Source: an uncultured Rhodospirillaceae bacterium
GTDB taxonomy: Bacteria; Pseudomonadota; Alphaproteobacteria; Rhodospirillales; Magnetospirillaceae
Direction of reading: 5' to 3'
NCBI GenBank assembly: GCA_903901915.1
Contig: CAIUSV010000087.1
Span: 21,756-85,755 of the forward strand
DNA length: 64,000 nucleotides
Positions within the stretch are counted from its first letter, which is position 1. Each line of letters begins with the position of its first letter. Shown piece by piece: positions 1 through 7,021 of this stretch. Below the pieces are notes generated by a model. It did no database searches. It saw only the letters and a list, made by a program, of their open reading frames with translations, and was not told the DNA's origin. The translations under genes were made by a program, and so were the position numbers.

Positions 1-362
1 GCCAGGATCGCGTCGGCGCGGCCGCCGCCTCCCGCCCGGACCACCACGCCGGAACACAGGGCGATGACCGCCATGGCCAGCACCGACAGCAACCGCCCGG
101 TCAGCAGGGTGTCGCCCGACACCCGGCCAAGCAGCCCGACCAGATAGAACGACAGCGGCGGGTAATTGTTGAAGAACAGCGGACCCTCGCCGGAATAGGG
201 TGACTCCCCGGTCATGGCCCGCAGTTGCTGATAGACGCTCCAACCTTCGTTGTAGTCGATCTCCAGATCAAGGCCGATGCGCACCACCGGATAGGCGAAC
301 AGCACGGCGGCCAGTCCGGCCAGGACGGCGACGGTGACCCGGTAGGGCTCGAATCTGGGCAC
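1..362 (-). CDS. Membrane glycosyltransferase, N-terminal part (GT39/ArnT-like)
   Basis: Only the first about 120 codons lie in the window; the 3' end is beyond base 1. The start is a GTG at 362 with AGGA about 5 bases upstream. The peptide has a hydrophobic helix near residues 8-28, then a loop with DYNEGW and a second hydrophobic stretch near 85-105. An acidic DxNEGW-type loop right after the first helix is typical of polyprenol-phosphate-dependent GT39/GT-C transferases, which move a sugar from a lipid carrier onto an outer-face acceptor. The acceptor cannot be told. The frame stays open upstream, so an earlier start is possible. Confidence 0.6.
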   Translation of the reverse strand, partial: MPRFEPYRVTVAVLAGLAAVLFAYPVVRIGLDLEIDYNEGWSVYQQLRAMTGESPYSGEGPLFFNNYPPLSFYLVGLLGRVSGDTLLTGRLLSVLAMAVIALCSGVVVRAGGGGRADAIL

Positions 363-520
363 GGGTTCCTGAGTCCTTCGATGTAGCGACGCGCTGGTTG
401 CGGGAGGTGTAGTCCCCAACGGCACGGTTGTCAAAATCGGCGATGGAAGCCGCTCGGCCGGCGGTGTAGAGTCTTGGTGGGGAGCCTTGGGGGAGGTTGC
501 TGGCGGTATCGGATTGGCGG

Positions 521-880
521 ATGGCGATGGCGACCGATATGGAACAGCAAAAGGACAGGCGGCGCCAGATCCGCCGGGTGGGCCAGGACCTCCTGGTGGT
601 TATCGACCGGCGGGCATTTCCCGTGATCGACATTTCCACCGAGGGCGTCAGTTTTCAGGGGAGCGGCTATGGAATCGGCGAGGTCGTCAAGATACGCGTC
701 GCCCGGTTGAGCGATACCTCCGACGACGTCGCCGCCACTGTCACGGTCCGGGCCGTGGAGGATAACGTCATAAGGGGAGAATTCCGTCCCAACATGCCGC
801 TGCTTCATTATATCATCAGCCATATCGGCGAAGCGACCGGCGCCAAGCCCGCCTATTTCGGGGGCAAAGCGAAAGAGTGA
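521..880 (+). CDS. PilZ-domain protein, likely c-di-GMP binding
   Basis: A single-domain protein of about 119 residues. An arginine cluster (RRRQIRR) is followed about 25 residues later by DISTEGVSFQG. These match the two PilZ signatures, RxxxR and (D/N)xSxxG, that clamp cyclic di-GMP. The rest is a beta-rich barrel of the usual PilZ length. The start is uncertain: ATGs at 521, 527 and 539 share the frame and none has a strong ribosome-binding site. The stop codon overlaps the start of the downstream cytochrome gene, so the two are probably co-transcribed. With HD-GYP proteins elsewhere in the window, this points to active c-di-GMP signalling. Confidence 0.75.
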   Translation: MAMATDMEQQKDRRRQIRRVGQDLLVVIDRRAFPVIDISTEGVSFQGSGYGIGEVVKIRVARLSDTSDDVAATVTVRAVEDNVIRGEFRPNMPLLHYIISHIGEATGAKPAYFGGKAKE

Positions 881-1686
881 TGCGAGAGCGAAACGTCACG
901 GCAAGAGGGGGAAGAGCGTTGGGGACTATCCGATGGTCGGCCGCCTTGGCGGTCATGGGGGTTTCGATGTTGATCGGCACTTCGGCATTGGCGGACGACG
1001 TCTGGACGATTCCCGATCCGAAGAAGGTGCCGGACGACGAGATGGGACGGCTGATCCACCGGGGTGCCTATGTGGTGGAAGAGACCTACGAAATCATCGG
1101 GCCCGAGGTGGCCGACGCCGCCAAGCGCTATGCCGGCAACAACTTGGCCTGCGCCTCGTGCCATATGCTTAACGGCACGGTCAAATTCGGCTTTCCCCTG
1201 GCGGGAGTGTCCGAGCCGATCGAGGACAAGGTCAACACCTGCCTGGTCATCAATATGAGCGGACGGCCGTTGCCGGCCGATGCGCCGGAGATGACCGCGA
1301 TCGTCGCCTATGTCCGCTTTCTCGGCAGCCAGATGACGCCGGCCCAGGCCGCGGCGGGGCGGGGCGTCCGGCCGCTCGCGGTTGCCGGCAATGCCGCCCA
1401 GGGCAAGGCGGTGTTCGCCGAGATCTGCGCGGTCTGTCATTCCCGTAACGGCTTGGGCAAACGCACTGGCGTCATCGGCGATGCCCACGGCTATCGGGTG
1501 CCGCCGCTGTGGGGCAAGGACAGCTTTACCGGCAAATCGCCGCTCATGCGGCCCGAGGTGCTGGCGGGGTTCATCCACAACAACATGCCCGACGGCGCGT
1601 CGTGGGATAATCCCGTGCTGACGCCCGAGGATTCCGCCAATGCCGCCGCCTACATCCTGACGGCACCGCGTCCGCAGAAGGAATAG
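880..1686 (+). CDS. tsdA: Dihaem cytochrome c, thiosulfate dehydrogenase (TsdA)-like
   Basis: The protein has an N-terminal export signal (hydrophobic core then SALA-DD) and two haem-attachment motifs, CASCH near residue 97 and CAVCH near residue 185. The sequence around the first haem (NNLACASCHMLNGT) resembles the TsdA family, periplasmic enzymes that oxidise thiosulfate to tetrathionate or run the reverse reaction. Length (about 268 residues) fits. A GTG at 877 is an alternative start; the ATG at 880 overlaps the PilZ stop by one base. The convergent gene at 1693-2295 is a c4-type dihaem cytochrome, as expected for the TsdB electron acceptor. Function in thiosulfate metabolism is inferred from family and neighbour. 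Confidence 0.72.
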   Translation: MRERNVTARGGRALGTIRWSAALAVMGVSMLIGTSALADDVWTIPDPKKVPDDEMGRLIHRGAYVVEETYEIIGPEVADAAKRYAGNNLACASCHMLNGTVKFGFPLAGVSEPIEDKVNTCLVINMSGRPLPADAPEMTAIVAYVRFLGSQMTPAQAAAGRGVRPLAVAGNAAQGKAVFAEICAVCHSRNGLGKRTGVIGDAHGYRVPPLWGKDSFTGKSPLMRPEVLAGFIHNNMPDGASWDNPVLTPEDSANAAAYILTAPRPQKE

Positions 1687-1692
1687 GCGCGG

Positions 1693-2295
1693 CTACAGCG
1701 TCGACAGGTACTCGGCGACCGCCAGGGCTTCTTCGTCGGAGATGGCCTTGGTCTGGTCGTGCATGACGTCGTTACGACGCAGCAGACCGCGGAACTCGCG
1801 GATCTGGCGATAGAGGTAGTCGCGGTACTGACCGGCCAACCGGGGAATCTCCTCCATGCCGGTGGCGGCGGCACCATGGCATTCGGCGCAGATCGGTACG
1901 CCCCGTTCGGCCACGCCCTTCTCGAAGATTTCCTTGCCGCGGGCGACCAGGGCGGAATCGGCCGACGGCTCCCCCTTCGGCGCGGGGCGTGAACCGAGAT
2001 AGGTGGCCAGCCCGTGGATGGCGGCGTCGGACATTGCCCCCGCCACGCCCCACATATAGGACCGGGCATGGGTGTCGCCACGGTCACGGCCACGGAAGGC
2101 CTTGAGCTGGCGTTCCAGATAGGCGGCTTGCTGACCGGCCAGACGGGGGAACAGCTCGGACACCCCACGGCCGTCCGGGCCATGGCATTTCGAGCACACC
2201 GTCTTGACGGTCTCCACCGGCCTCTTCTCCGCCGCCATGGCCGCCGGGGCGGCCAGGAAAACGAGGAGGCCCAGAGCTATTAGCCGGCATTTCAT
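1693..2295 (-). CDS. Periplasmic dihaem cytochrome c4-like (TsdB-like)
   Basis: About 200 residues with a clear signal peptide (hydrophobic LIALGLLVFLA, cleavage after AMA) and two similar halves, each with one haem motif: CSKCH near residue 34 and CAECH near residue 133. Each half has a PRLAGQ motif about 15-20 residues after its haem, as in cytochrome c4. Two adjacent ATGs follow AGGAGG; the second, at 2295, has the better spacing. It converges on the TsdA-like gene with 6 bp between stops. c4 cytochromes shuttle electrons to terminal oxidases, and TsdB proteins of this type accept electrons from TsdA, so pairing is likely but not proven. Confidence 0.78.
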   Translation of the reverse strand: MKCRLIALGLLVFLAAPAAMAAEKRPVETVKTVCSKCHGPDGRGVSELFPRLAGQQAAYLERQLKAFRGRDRGDTHARSYMWGVAGAMSDAAIHGLATYLGSRPAPKGEPSADSALVARGKEIFEKGVAERGVPICAECHGAAATGMEEIPRLAGQYRDYLYRQIREFRGLLRRNDVMHDQTKAISDEEALAVAEYLSTL

Positions 2296-2471
2296 CATGC
2301 GCCTCCTCTTCGGCTTTGACATCGAGCGCGCCCGCCGTGATCAATATGGCTGGCGGAACTCCGCGACGGACAAGGTGCATTCTTGCGGGTTTTCCGGACG
2401 AGTGCCAACGAATTCCGGTCGGATGGGGTGATGTTTCGACCACGAACGGTCCCGTGACCGGAGGAGGGGGG

Positions 2472-2771
2472 ATGAAACGACGGGAGTTGATCGCCGCGAT
2501 TGACCAAATCCTGCTCGCCGAGGAGCGCTATGCCGTGAGATTGCAGGAGCGCGGCGACATGGGAATGGCCAAGCTCGCCTGGGCCGCCCTGGGCGGCATC
2601 AGACAGGCGTTGAAAACAACGGCGACCGGCGATGACGAGACCTATGCCGAGCGGCTGGGCGCGGCTCTCGCCGAGCAGCGGTTGGATTATCTGCGGTACT
2701 GGGATGACGATGACGGCATCGGCACCTCGACATTCGCGCGGGTGCTCAATCTGCTGGAGGACGGGATATGA
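2472..2771 (+). CDS. Hypothetical small protein, alpha-helical
   Basis: A 99-residue acidic, probably all-helical soluble protein without a signal peptide or recognised domain. The start at 2472 is well supported by GGAGGAGG just upstream. Its TGA overlaps the start of the OmpA-like gene (ATGA, 2768-2771), so the two are translationally coupled. It ends with a tryptophan- and aspartate-rich segment (YWDDDDG). No function can be assigned; coupling suggests a role with the OmpA-like partner. Confidence 0.6.
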   Translation: MKRRELIAAIDQILLAEERYAVRLQERGDMGMAKLAWAALGGIRQALKTTATGDDETYAERLGAALAEQRLDYLRYWDDDDGIGTSTFARVLNLLEDGI

Positions 2772-3220
2772 CGGTAACGCGCCGCCATTTTCTGATGCGT
2801 GCCGTCGTGGTCGCCCTGGCGGCCGGCGGAGCGGGGGGCGAGGCCGCCGCCCAACCGGACGAGGACCGGGTGGAATACTTCCAGGCGGTGATCGGCGATC
2901 AGGTGTTTTTCGCCGGCGGCCGGTTGGACCTGGACAGGGCGGCCAAGGCGATTCTTGACCGGCAGATCGGATGGCTGAAGCGGCACGATGCTTTCCGGAT
3001 TACCCTGGAGGGCCATACCGACGAGCGTGGCACGGGGGAATACTGCCTGTCGGTCAGCGAGCGCCGGGCCGTGGTGGTCAAGACCTATATGGTCGCCCAC
3101 GGCATCACACCCGGACGCATCCTGACCGTCGGCTATGGCAAGTTCCGTCCGCTCGACGAAGGCCATACCGAAGCGGCATGGGCCAGGAACCGCCGTGTCG
3201 TCACCAGGGTGGAACGCTGA
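2768..3220 (+). CDS. OmpA/Pal-type peptidoglycan-binding protein with a Tat-like signal
   Basis: 150 residues. Residues 30-150 match an OmpA C-terminal domain: LEGHTDERGT near residue 79, then SERRA, GYGKFRP and the terminal WARNRRV motif, which form the diaminopimelate-binding groove in Pal and OmpA. The N-terminus reads TRRHFLM followed by an Ala/Gly-rich hydrophobic stretch, which fits a twin-arginine export signal; Pal proteins normally use Sec with a lipobox, and no lipobox cysteine is visible. It overlaps the upstream gene by 4 bp. Expected location is the periplasm, bound to peptidoglycan. Confidence 0.8.
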   Translation: MTVTRRHFLMRAVVVALAAGGAGGEAAAQPDEDRVEYFQAVIGDQVFFAGGRLDLDRAAKAILDRQIGWLKRHDAFRITLEGHTDERGTGEYCLSVSERRAVVVKTYMVAHGITPGRILTVGYGKFRPLDEGHTEAAWARNRRVVTRVER

Positions 3221-3230
3221 CCGGGGCCGG

Positions 3231-3428
3231 TCAGGCGGTGATGTTCAGGTTGCGGCCGCGATTGACATCGCTAGGCAGCGAATTGGCGGAGCCCCCGGTT
3301 TCCGCCGACTTCTTGGCCTTCGACTCGGTCAAGTCGTTGTCCTTGTCGCCGTCGCGGTCCACCGCGCGGGCCTGCTGCGGCACAATCGATTGGGATGATG
3401 TGCTGCTCGATATGGAGGAGGCGCTCAT
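3231..3428 (-). CDS. Small Asp-rich protein, possible Ca-binding loop
   Basis: 65 residues with a Ser/Thr-rich N-terminus and a central DRDGDKDND stretch that resembles a single EF-hand-like calcium loop (D-x-D-x-D-N-D). A GGGAG site lies about 8 bases upstream of the ATG. It is convergent with the OmpA-like gene (10 bp apart). No signal peptide is clear. The calcium idea rests on the loop alone. Confidence 0.5.
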   Translation of the reverse strand: MSASSISSSTSSQSIVPQQARAVDRDGDKDNDLTESKAKKSAETGGSANSLPSDVNRGRNLNITA

Positions 3429-3665
3429 ATTCTATCTCCCGATAAAGGCGCCATTTCTACGCCCGAGGCAATCATGCGACTCAACTCGCGCATAAATCAA
3501 CTGCTCTTTCGATGTAGTGCTCATCGCCTGGAGGACGTGCGGGCCATATTGTGGATTAATTTCCGGTAATATTGCGGGGCCACTGAAATATTGATGCCGG
3601 CCCCGATGGGCGACGCTAAGACTGTGTGCGTGTGTCTCGACATGGCCGTGCCCGCCGTGGCTTGC
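3429..3665. other. Intergenic, nothing recognised
   Basis: About 240 bp upstream of the small Asp-rich gene and downstream of the small basic gene at 3666-3809. It contains a short AT-richer stretch near 3545-3595. No gene, RNA or repeat could be supported. Confidence 0.4.
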
Positions 3666-3809
3666 CTACGAACCGGCGGCGGTCTCCGCCGGCTTCTTCT
3701 TGGGGGCCTGGCGGGCGTCGTTGAAGATGGATGTCGATGGCGCCACCTTCTTCACCACCATCTTCGCCTTTTTCGGCTCGCGACCGCTGCGCTTCTGACC
3801 TTTTGCCAT
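3666..3809 (-). CDS. Small basic protein of the MAKGQ-type family
   Basis: 47 residues, strongly basic, beginning MAKGQKRSGREPKK and ending in a lysine- and alanine-rich tail. Short proteins with this MAKGQ(K)R-x-N/G-RE opening are seen as conserved hypotheticals in proteobacteria. Three ATGs in a row follow an AGGAG; the third, at 3809, gives the best spacing. The start lies 2 bp past the stop of the RMF-like gene, so the two form a coupled pair. Charge suggests nucleic-acid or ribosome contact, which is an inference. Confidence 0.55.
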   Translation of the reverse strand: MAKGQKRSGREPKKAKMVVKKVAPSTSIFNDARQAPKKKPAETAAGS

Positions 3810-3811
3810 CA

Positions 3812-4045
3812 TCATTCTCCTGCGGGGATTGGTCGGCCACGGAACTTGGCGGGGGTACCCTGGACGCGCGAAACCGCGTCCTTGAAGCCTCGGCTCCAAC
3901 GTTCCCGTTCGGTGAGCGGCAGATAGGGATTGAGGCGATCCGCCACCGCGTCGATTTCAGCGACGTCGGCGGTGGCGCATTTCCGGCCGGCGGTCCAACC
4001 GCTGGCATAGATACGACTGAGTTGGAACGGAGTACTTTTGAACAC
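3812..4045 (-). CDS. Ribosome-modulation-factor-like small protein
   Basis: 77 residues if started at the GTG at 4045, which has GGGGGAAGAG 8-9 bases upstream. The body carries the spaced pattern of RMF/CrpP proteins: an ASGWTAGR motif near residue 14, then NPY, then ERERWSRGFKDAV at the C-terminal half, comparable with GYxAGxxGR...CPY...RxxWLxGWxxA of E. coli RMF. RMF dimerises and silences 70S ribosomes in stationary phase. A longer reading from a GTG at 4117 would translate through a perfect large palindrome, which is unlikely. The next gene down is a tiny basic protein. Assignment is by motif only. Confidence 0.5.
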   Translation of the reverse strand: MFKSTPFQLSRIYASGWTAGRKCATADVAEIDAVADRLNPYLPLTERERWSRGFKDAVSRVQGTPAKFRGRPIPAGE

Positions 4046-4070
4046 GGCGAAATCTCTTCCCCCAAGTGGA

Positions 4071-4111
4071 ACAAATCTAATATTTGCGTCCGACGCAAAG
4101 GTTAGATTTGT
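4071..4111. promoter_or_regulatory. 41-bp interrupted palindrome upstream of the RMF-like gene
   Basis: Outer arms of 10 bp (ACAAATCTAA at 4071-4080 and its exact complement at 4102-4111), a 2-bp mismatch, then inner arms of 8 bp (TTTGCGTC and GACGCAAA) around a single central base at 4091. It begins 26 bp upstream of the preferred start codon. It could be an operator for a dimeric regulator or a strong leader hairpin. Confidence 0.6.
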
Positions 4112-4122
4112 TTTCACAATTC

Positions 4123-4183
4123 AATCAGCTGGCGGGCCGATTCACCTGACGCTTGGGAACCAAGCGTCAGGATCGGACCACTA
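4123..4183. repeat. Dispersed 61-bp hairpin repeat, copy A
   Basis: Nearly identical to 29771-29831. The core is a hairpin with 11-bp arms (CTGACGCTTGG at 4146-4156, complement at 4160-4170). As in copy B, the last three bases are the TAG stop of the minus-strand gene that ends here, so the element starts at a stop codon and may terminate transcription. No T-tract follows. Confidence 0.7.
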
Positions 4184-4402
4184 GTCTCGGGTCACGCCGG
4201 ACCGGAGATCGCAATAACGCTGCCATGTCGGCCTCAACTGGGCGGGGTCGTCGAAATCGACGTTCACCATGGCTTGGTCGAAGCGGGTACCCCGGCCAAA
4301 ATGCCAACTTCCCCGAGACAGCGAGGCGTTGAGAAACATCGCCAGCTTGTTCATGCCCTGGATACCCCTCGCCACGGGAAAAGCCATCATGTTGGTGGTC
4401 AT
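4181..4402 (-). CDS. Hypothetical small protein
   Basis: 73 residues starting MTTNMMAFPVARG, with AGGAGG 7 bases before the ATG at 4402. Middle: MNKLAMFLNASLSRGSWHFGRG; the C-terminus is acidic then basic. No domain recognised. It follows the 41-residue membrane protein gene by 21 bp, so the two probably share a transcript. Its stop codon lies inside the dispersed repeat. Confidence 0.55.
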   Translation of the reverse strand: MTTNMMAFPVARGIQGMNKLAMFLNASLSRGSWHFGRGTRFDQAMVNVDFDDPAQLRPTWQRYCDLRSGVTRD

Positions 4403-4423
4403 GTCACATCCTCCTGGCAAGTC

Positions 4424-4549
4424 TTAGCCAAAATGCATGCGGACGGTGACCCAGAGCCCAAGGCCAACGATCAGGGCGATCGGAACGATCACCGGCGGCA
4501 CGATCCAATCCAGCACCCGGAAGGGTGCCTGGGACAGACGATTGCTCAT
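4424..4549 (-). CDS. Tiny single-span membrane protein (41 aa)
   Basis: A 41-residue frame beginning MSNRLSQAPFRVLDW with one hydrophobic segment (IVPPVIVPIALIVGLGLWVTV, residues 16-36) and a short MHFG tail. AAGGA lies 9 bases upstream of the ATG. The positive N-terminus and single helix fit an inner-membrane micro-protein. It precedes the 73-residue gene in a likely two-gene transcript. No family recognised. Confidence 0.55.
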   Translation of the reverse strand: MSNRLSQAPFRVLDWIVPPVIVPIALIVGLGLWVTVRMHFG

Positions 4550-4656
4550 TTTCCATATCCTTGGGGTCGGAAGTGCGACCCGCACACGTTATACTTGGTG
4601 ATTAATTTGAATGTTTCAATGGAATGAACAAATGTTTATAACAAATGATATGTGTA

Positions 4657-4899
4657 TTAATCGCGGTGATTATCGCGTGCGGCCGGAACCGCGGAGAAGA
4701 AGTCACTGTTGCTCAACGTGACAACCGAAATGATCTGGGTTTCACCTTGCCCGTTCTGACCTGTCAGCCGGGCATGAAGCAGCCCGTCCACCGCGATCCA
4801 TATCCGTGAAACCTCCCACACCTTCCCGAATCTATCGCCGGCCTTCGTGAAGCGGTCGCCGATCCGGATGGCGGGCATCGTTCGCCGAAATCCAAACAT
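4657..4899 (-). CDS. Conserved-looking hypothetical, beta-rich (80 aa)
   Basis: Start at 4899, 2 bp after the stop of the DUF2934 gene, so translation is probably coupled. The sequence IRIGDRFTKAGDRFGKVWEVSRIW, then HARL and ISVVTL, looks like a small beta-barrel with regularly spaced hydrophobics. An upstream ATG at 4935 would overlap the preceding gene. It is the last gene of a four-gene micro-operon. Function unknown. Confidence 0.55.
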   Translation of the reverse strand: MFGFRRTMPAIRIGDRFTKAGDRFGKVWEVSRIWIAVDGLLHARLTGQNGQGETQIISVVTLSNSDFFSAVPAARDNHRD

Positions 4900-4901
4900 T
4901 G

Positions 4902-5087
4902 TCAGCAGAATGGCATGGTCAGGTTGCCCATCCATTTCGGGCGGCGCGGCGCCAAACCAGCCCGAATGTCTTGGACGACCGACCGCTCCGCCATCAGCCA
5001 GAATTGCTGGTCGCGGCCTTCACGCTGCCCCCCGGCCTCCCACAGGAAATAGGCGAGTTCCCTGACGCGGATTTCATGGCTAGCCAT
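4902..5087 (-). CDS. DUF2934 family protein
   Basis: 61 residues. Residues 4-35 follow the DUF2934 pattern: HEIRVRELAYFLWEAGG, then EGRD and QFWLMAE. These short helical proteins are common in alphaproteobacteria and of unknown function. The gene overlaps the upstream small gene by 8 bp and is 2 bp from the downstream one. Confidence 0.75.
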   Translation of the reverse strand: MASHEIRVRELAYFLWEAGGQREGRDQQFWLMAERSVVQDIRAGLAPRRPKWMGNLTMPFC

Positions 5088-5298
5088 GATAGACGCTCAG
5101 GGCGGCAACGGCATCCGTCGCCAGGCCGCCGATGTCGTCGATTTCCAGAAGCGCATGGAGACGCCGCGCGGCAAAGGAACGCGACCGATGGGGATTGGCT
5201 CGCATCAGCACCTGGATCGCCAGATCGTAACGGCCGCTGCGGTCGCACTCGCTGGAGGACGTCCCGGCGCGGAACGCTTCAAGTGGCGGCGGTGTCAT
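5080..5298 (-). CDS. Hypothetical small protein (72 aa)
   Basis: 72 residues, mostly helical, with YDLAIQVLMRANPH and RRLHALLEIDDIGG. Both ends overlap its neighbours (4 bp with 5295-5480, 8 bp with the DUF2934 gene), the tight packing of a real operon. No domain recognised. Confidence 0.5.
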   Translation of the reverse strand: MTPPPLEAFRAGTSSSECDRSGRYDLAIQVLMRANPHRSRSFAARRLHALLEIDDIGGLATDAVAALSVYHG

Positions 5299-5480
5299 TG
5301 GAGCCGCCGTTGCGCATCGCCAATGAGTGACAGCAGGGCCGCCATCTTGACGCCGTCACGCGCCATCAGTCGATGGACGATGGGATCCATGAGTAGATCG
5401 CGTAAAAAGGGTTCGCTGATGCAGGGGTTCACCGGTTTGCCCACGCTAATTGATTTAAAATCTTCACATGGATGCAACAT
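5295..5480 (-). CDS. Hypothetical small protein (61 aa), first gene of micro-operon
   Basis: 61 residues with a helical C-terminal half (FLRDLLMDPIVHRLMARDGV). AGGGGA lies 8 bases before the ATG. It overlaps the next gene by ATGA. Promoter elements must lie in the 180 bp shared with the divergent Crp/Fnr-type gene at 5661, which may therefore control it; no operator could be identified. Confidence 0.5.
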   Translation of the reverse strand: MLHPCEDFKSISVGKPVNPCISEPFLRDLLMDPIVHRLMARDGVKMAALLSLIGDAQRRLQ

Positions 5481-5660
5481 GACGGCGTCCCCTGATAAAG
5501 GGCCTGTCGCGGGCTGAATGCTGGCGGCGGCGGTGAAATATGTGTGCTAGGGTCGTCGGATAAATACTGCGCAAGGGGCACAGCGACACCCTAGGGCAGA
5601 ACGGTACGCGATCAATGAAACCGCGTCTGTGCGCTGACGCACCCAGAAAGGTTTATCCTC

Positions 5661-6374
5661 TTGCCGGCGGATCCCCGACAGAATCGGCTACTTGCGGCTC
5701 TGCCCGAAGCGGAATTCGCGCGCTGGCTGCCGCATCTGGAGCCGGTGGATATGCCCCTGGGGGCGGTGCTCTACGAATCGGGCAGTCAATTGCCCTATGT
5801 CTATTTTCCCACCACGGCGATTGTGTCGTTGCTGTACGTCATGGAAGACGGCGCCTCGGCGGAGATCGCGGTTGTCGGCCGTGAAGGCATCATCGGAATC
5901 TCGCTGTTCATGGGGGGCATATCGACACCGGCGCGTTCGGTGGTGCAAAGCTCGGGGCAGGGCTTTCGGCTGAAAGCCGGGCTGATGATGCAGGAGTTCA
6001 ACCGCGCCGGTCCCGTGCTTCATCTGCTGCTGCGCTATACCCAGGCCCTCATTACCCAGATGGCCCAGACGGCGGCATGCAATCGTCACCATACGCTGGA
6101 TCAGCAATTGTGCCGCTGGCTGCTGCTCAGCCTGGATCGACTCGAGTCCGACCAACTGGTGATGACCCAAGAGCTCATCGCCAACATGTTGGGGGTGCGA
6201 CGCGAGGGCGTCACCGAAGCCGCCGGACAACTTCAGAAGGCGGGGCTGATCCGATACCGTCGTGGGCACATAACCGTGCTCGACCGCGACGGGTTGGAGC
6301 AGCGCACCTGCGAATGCTATGCCGTGGTCAAAAGGGAATATGACCGCCTGCTTCCGCCGACCCCCGCCACCTGA
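5661..6374 (+). CDS. Crp/Fnr-family transcriptional regulator
   Basis: 237 residues. Residues 12-130 form a cyclic-nucleotide-binding-type beta-roll (GAVLYESGSQLPYVYFP, then GREGIIGIS), followed by a long dimer helix and a C-terminal winged helix (MTQELIANMLGVRREGVTEA near 170-190). There is no N-terminal cysteine cluster, so it is not an iron-sulfur Fnr. This subgroup, with YVYFP and an EGIIG motif, is a large alphaproteobacterial type of unknown ligand. The start is a TTG at 5661 with AAGG upstream; an alternative is hard to exclude. It is divergent from the micro-operon at 4657-5480. Confidence 0.85.
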   Translation: MPADPRQNRLLAALPEAEFARWLPHLEPVDMPLGAVLYESGSQLPYVYFPTTAIVSLLYVMEDGASAEIAVVGREGIIGISLFMGGISTPARSVVQSSGQGFRLKAGLMMQEFNRAGPVLHLLLRYTQALITQMAQTAACNRHHTLDQQLCRWLLLSLDRLESDQLVMTQELIANMLGVRREGVTEAAGQLQKAGLIRYRRGHITVLDRDGLEQRTCECYAVVKREYDRLLPPTPAT

Positions 6375-6583
6375 ACGGCGCCGATCTCTTCGCAGGTGCG
6401 GTAGCGCACAGACGCTACGACCCGCGCCATGAGACTATGACTATCGGTTAGGGTGGCGGGCCCCGCTCCGGTGGGAGCGATCACGATCGGCCGTCACCAG
6501 CCTAATCACGCCACGGCCTTGGCTCGCCGCACGATATCGCGCGGCAGCCATTCCGGTCGGCACCTTCATGGAGGTCCCCGCAC

Positions 6584-6970
6584 ATGACGATCAAACGCGC
6601 CATCGTCGTCGACGACAATTCCCAGGTCCGGCAACTGATCGGTCTGGTGCTGCAAAGCTTGGGCGCGCAAACGATCGCGATGGCTGGCAACGGTGAAGAG
6701 GCCCTCGCCTCCATCCGGGACGGCGGTGCCGATATCATCATCATGGATCGGATGATGGATGTCATGGACGGACTGGAATGTACGCGGCGCATCCGCAAGG
6801 GCATCGCCGGAATCGACCCGAAAACTCCGATCATTCTCCTGACCGGGGTGGCCGATGAGGATTCAGAGAATGCCGCCTATGCCGCCGGGGTCGATCTGTT
6901 CCTGGGAAAGCCGTTTTCCATAAGAACAATATACTCGGGAGTAAGCAAGGTCATCGGGGCAATAGCATGA
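6584..6970 (+). CDS. Single-domain CheY-like response regulator
   Basis: 128 residues, one receiver domain: VVDDN at 9-13, phospho-acceptor Asp in IIIMDRMMDVMDG near residue 55, Thr in ILLTG near 86, and Lys in GKPF near 108. There is no output domain, so it must act by protein contact or pass phosphate on. Preceded by about 200 bp with no gene. It leads a run of plus-strand kinase and receiver genes through 10376. Confidence 0.88.
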   Translation: MTIKRAIVVDDNSQVRQLIGLVLQSLGAQTIAMAGNGEEALASIRDGGADIIIMDRMMDVMDGLECTRRIRKGIAGIDPKTPIILLTGVADEDSENAAYAAGVDLFLGKPFSIRTIYSGVSKVIGAIA

Positions 6971-7021
6971 TTTGATGAGGACATCAAATCCGTCGCGATA
7001 CTTTTATCGAGTTGCACGAAT

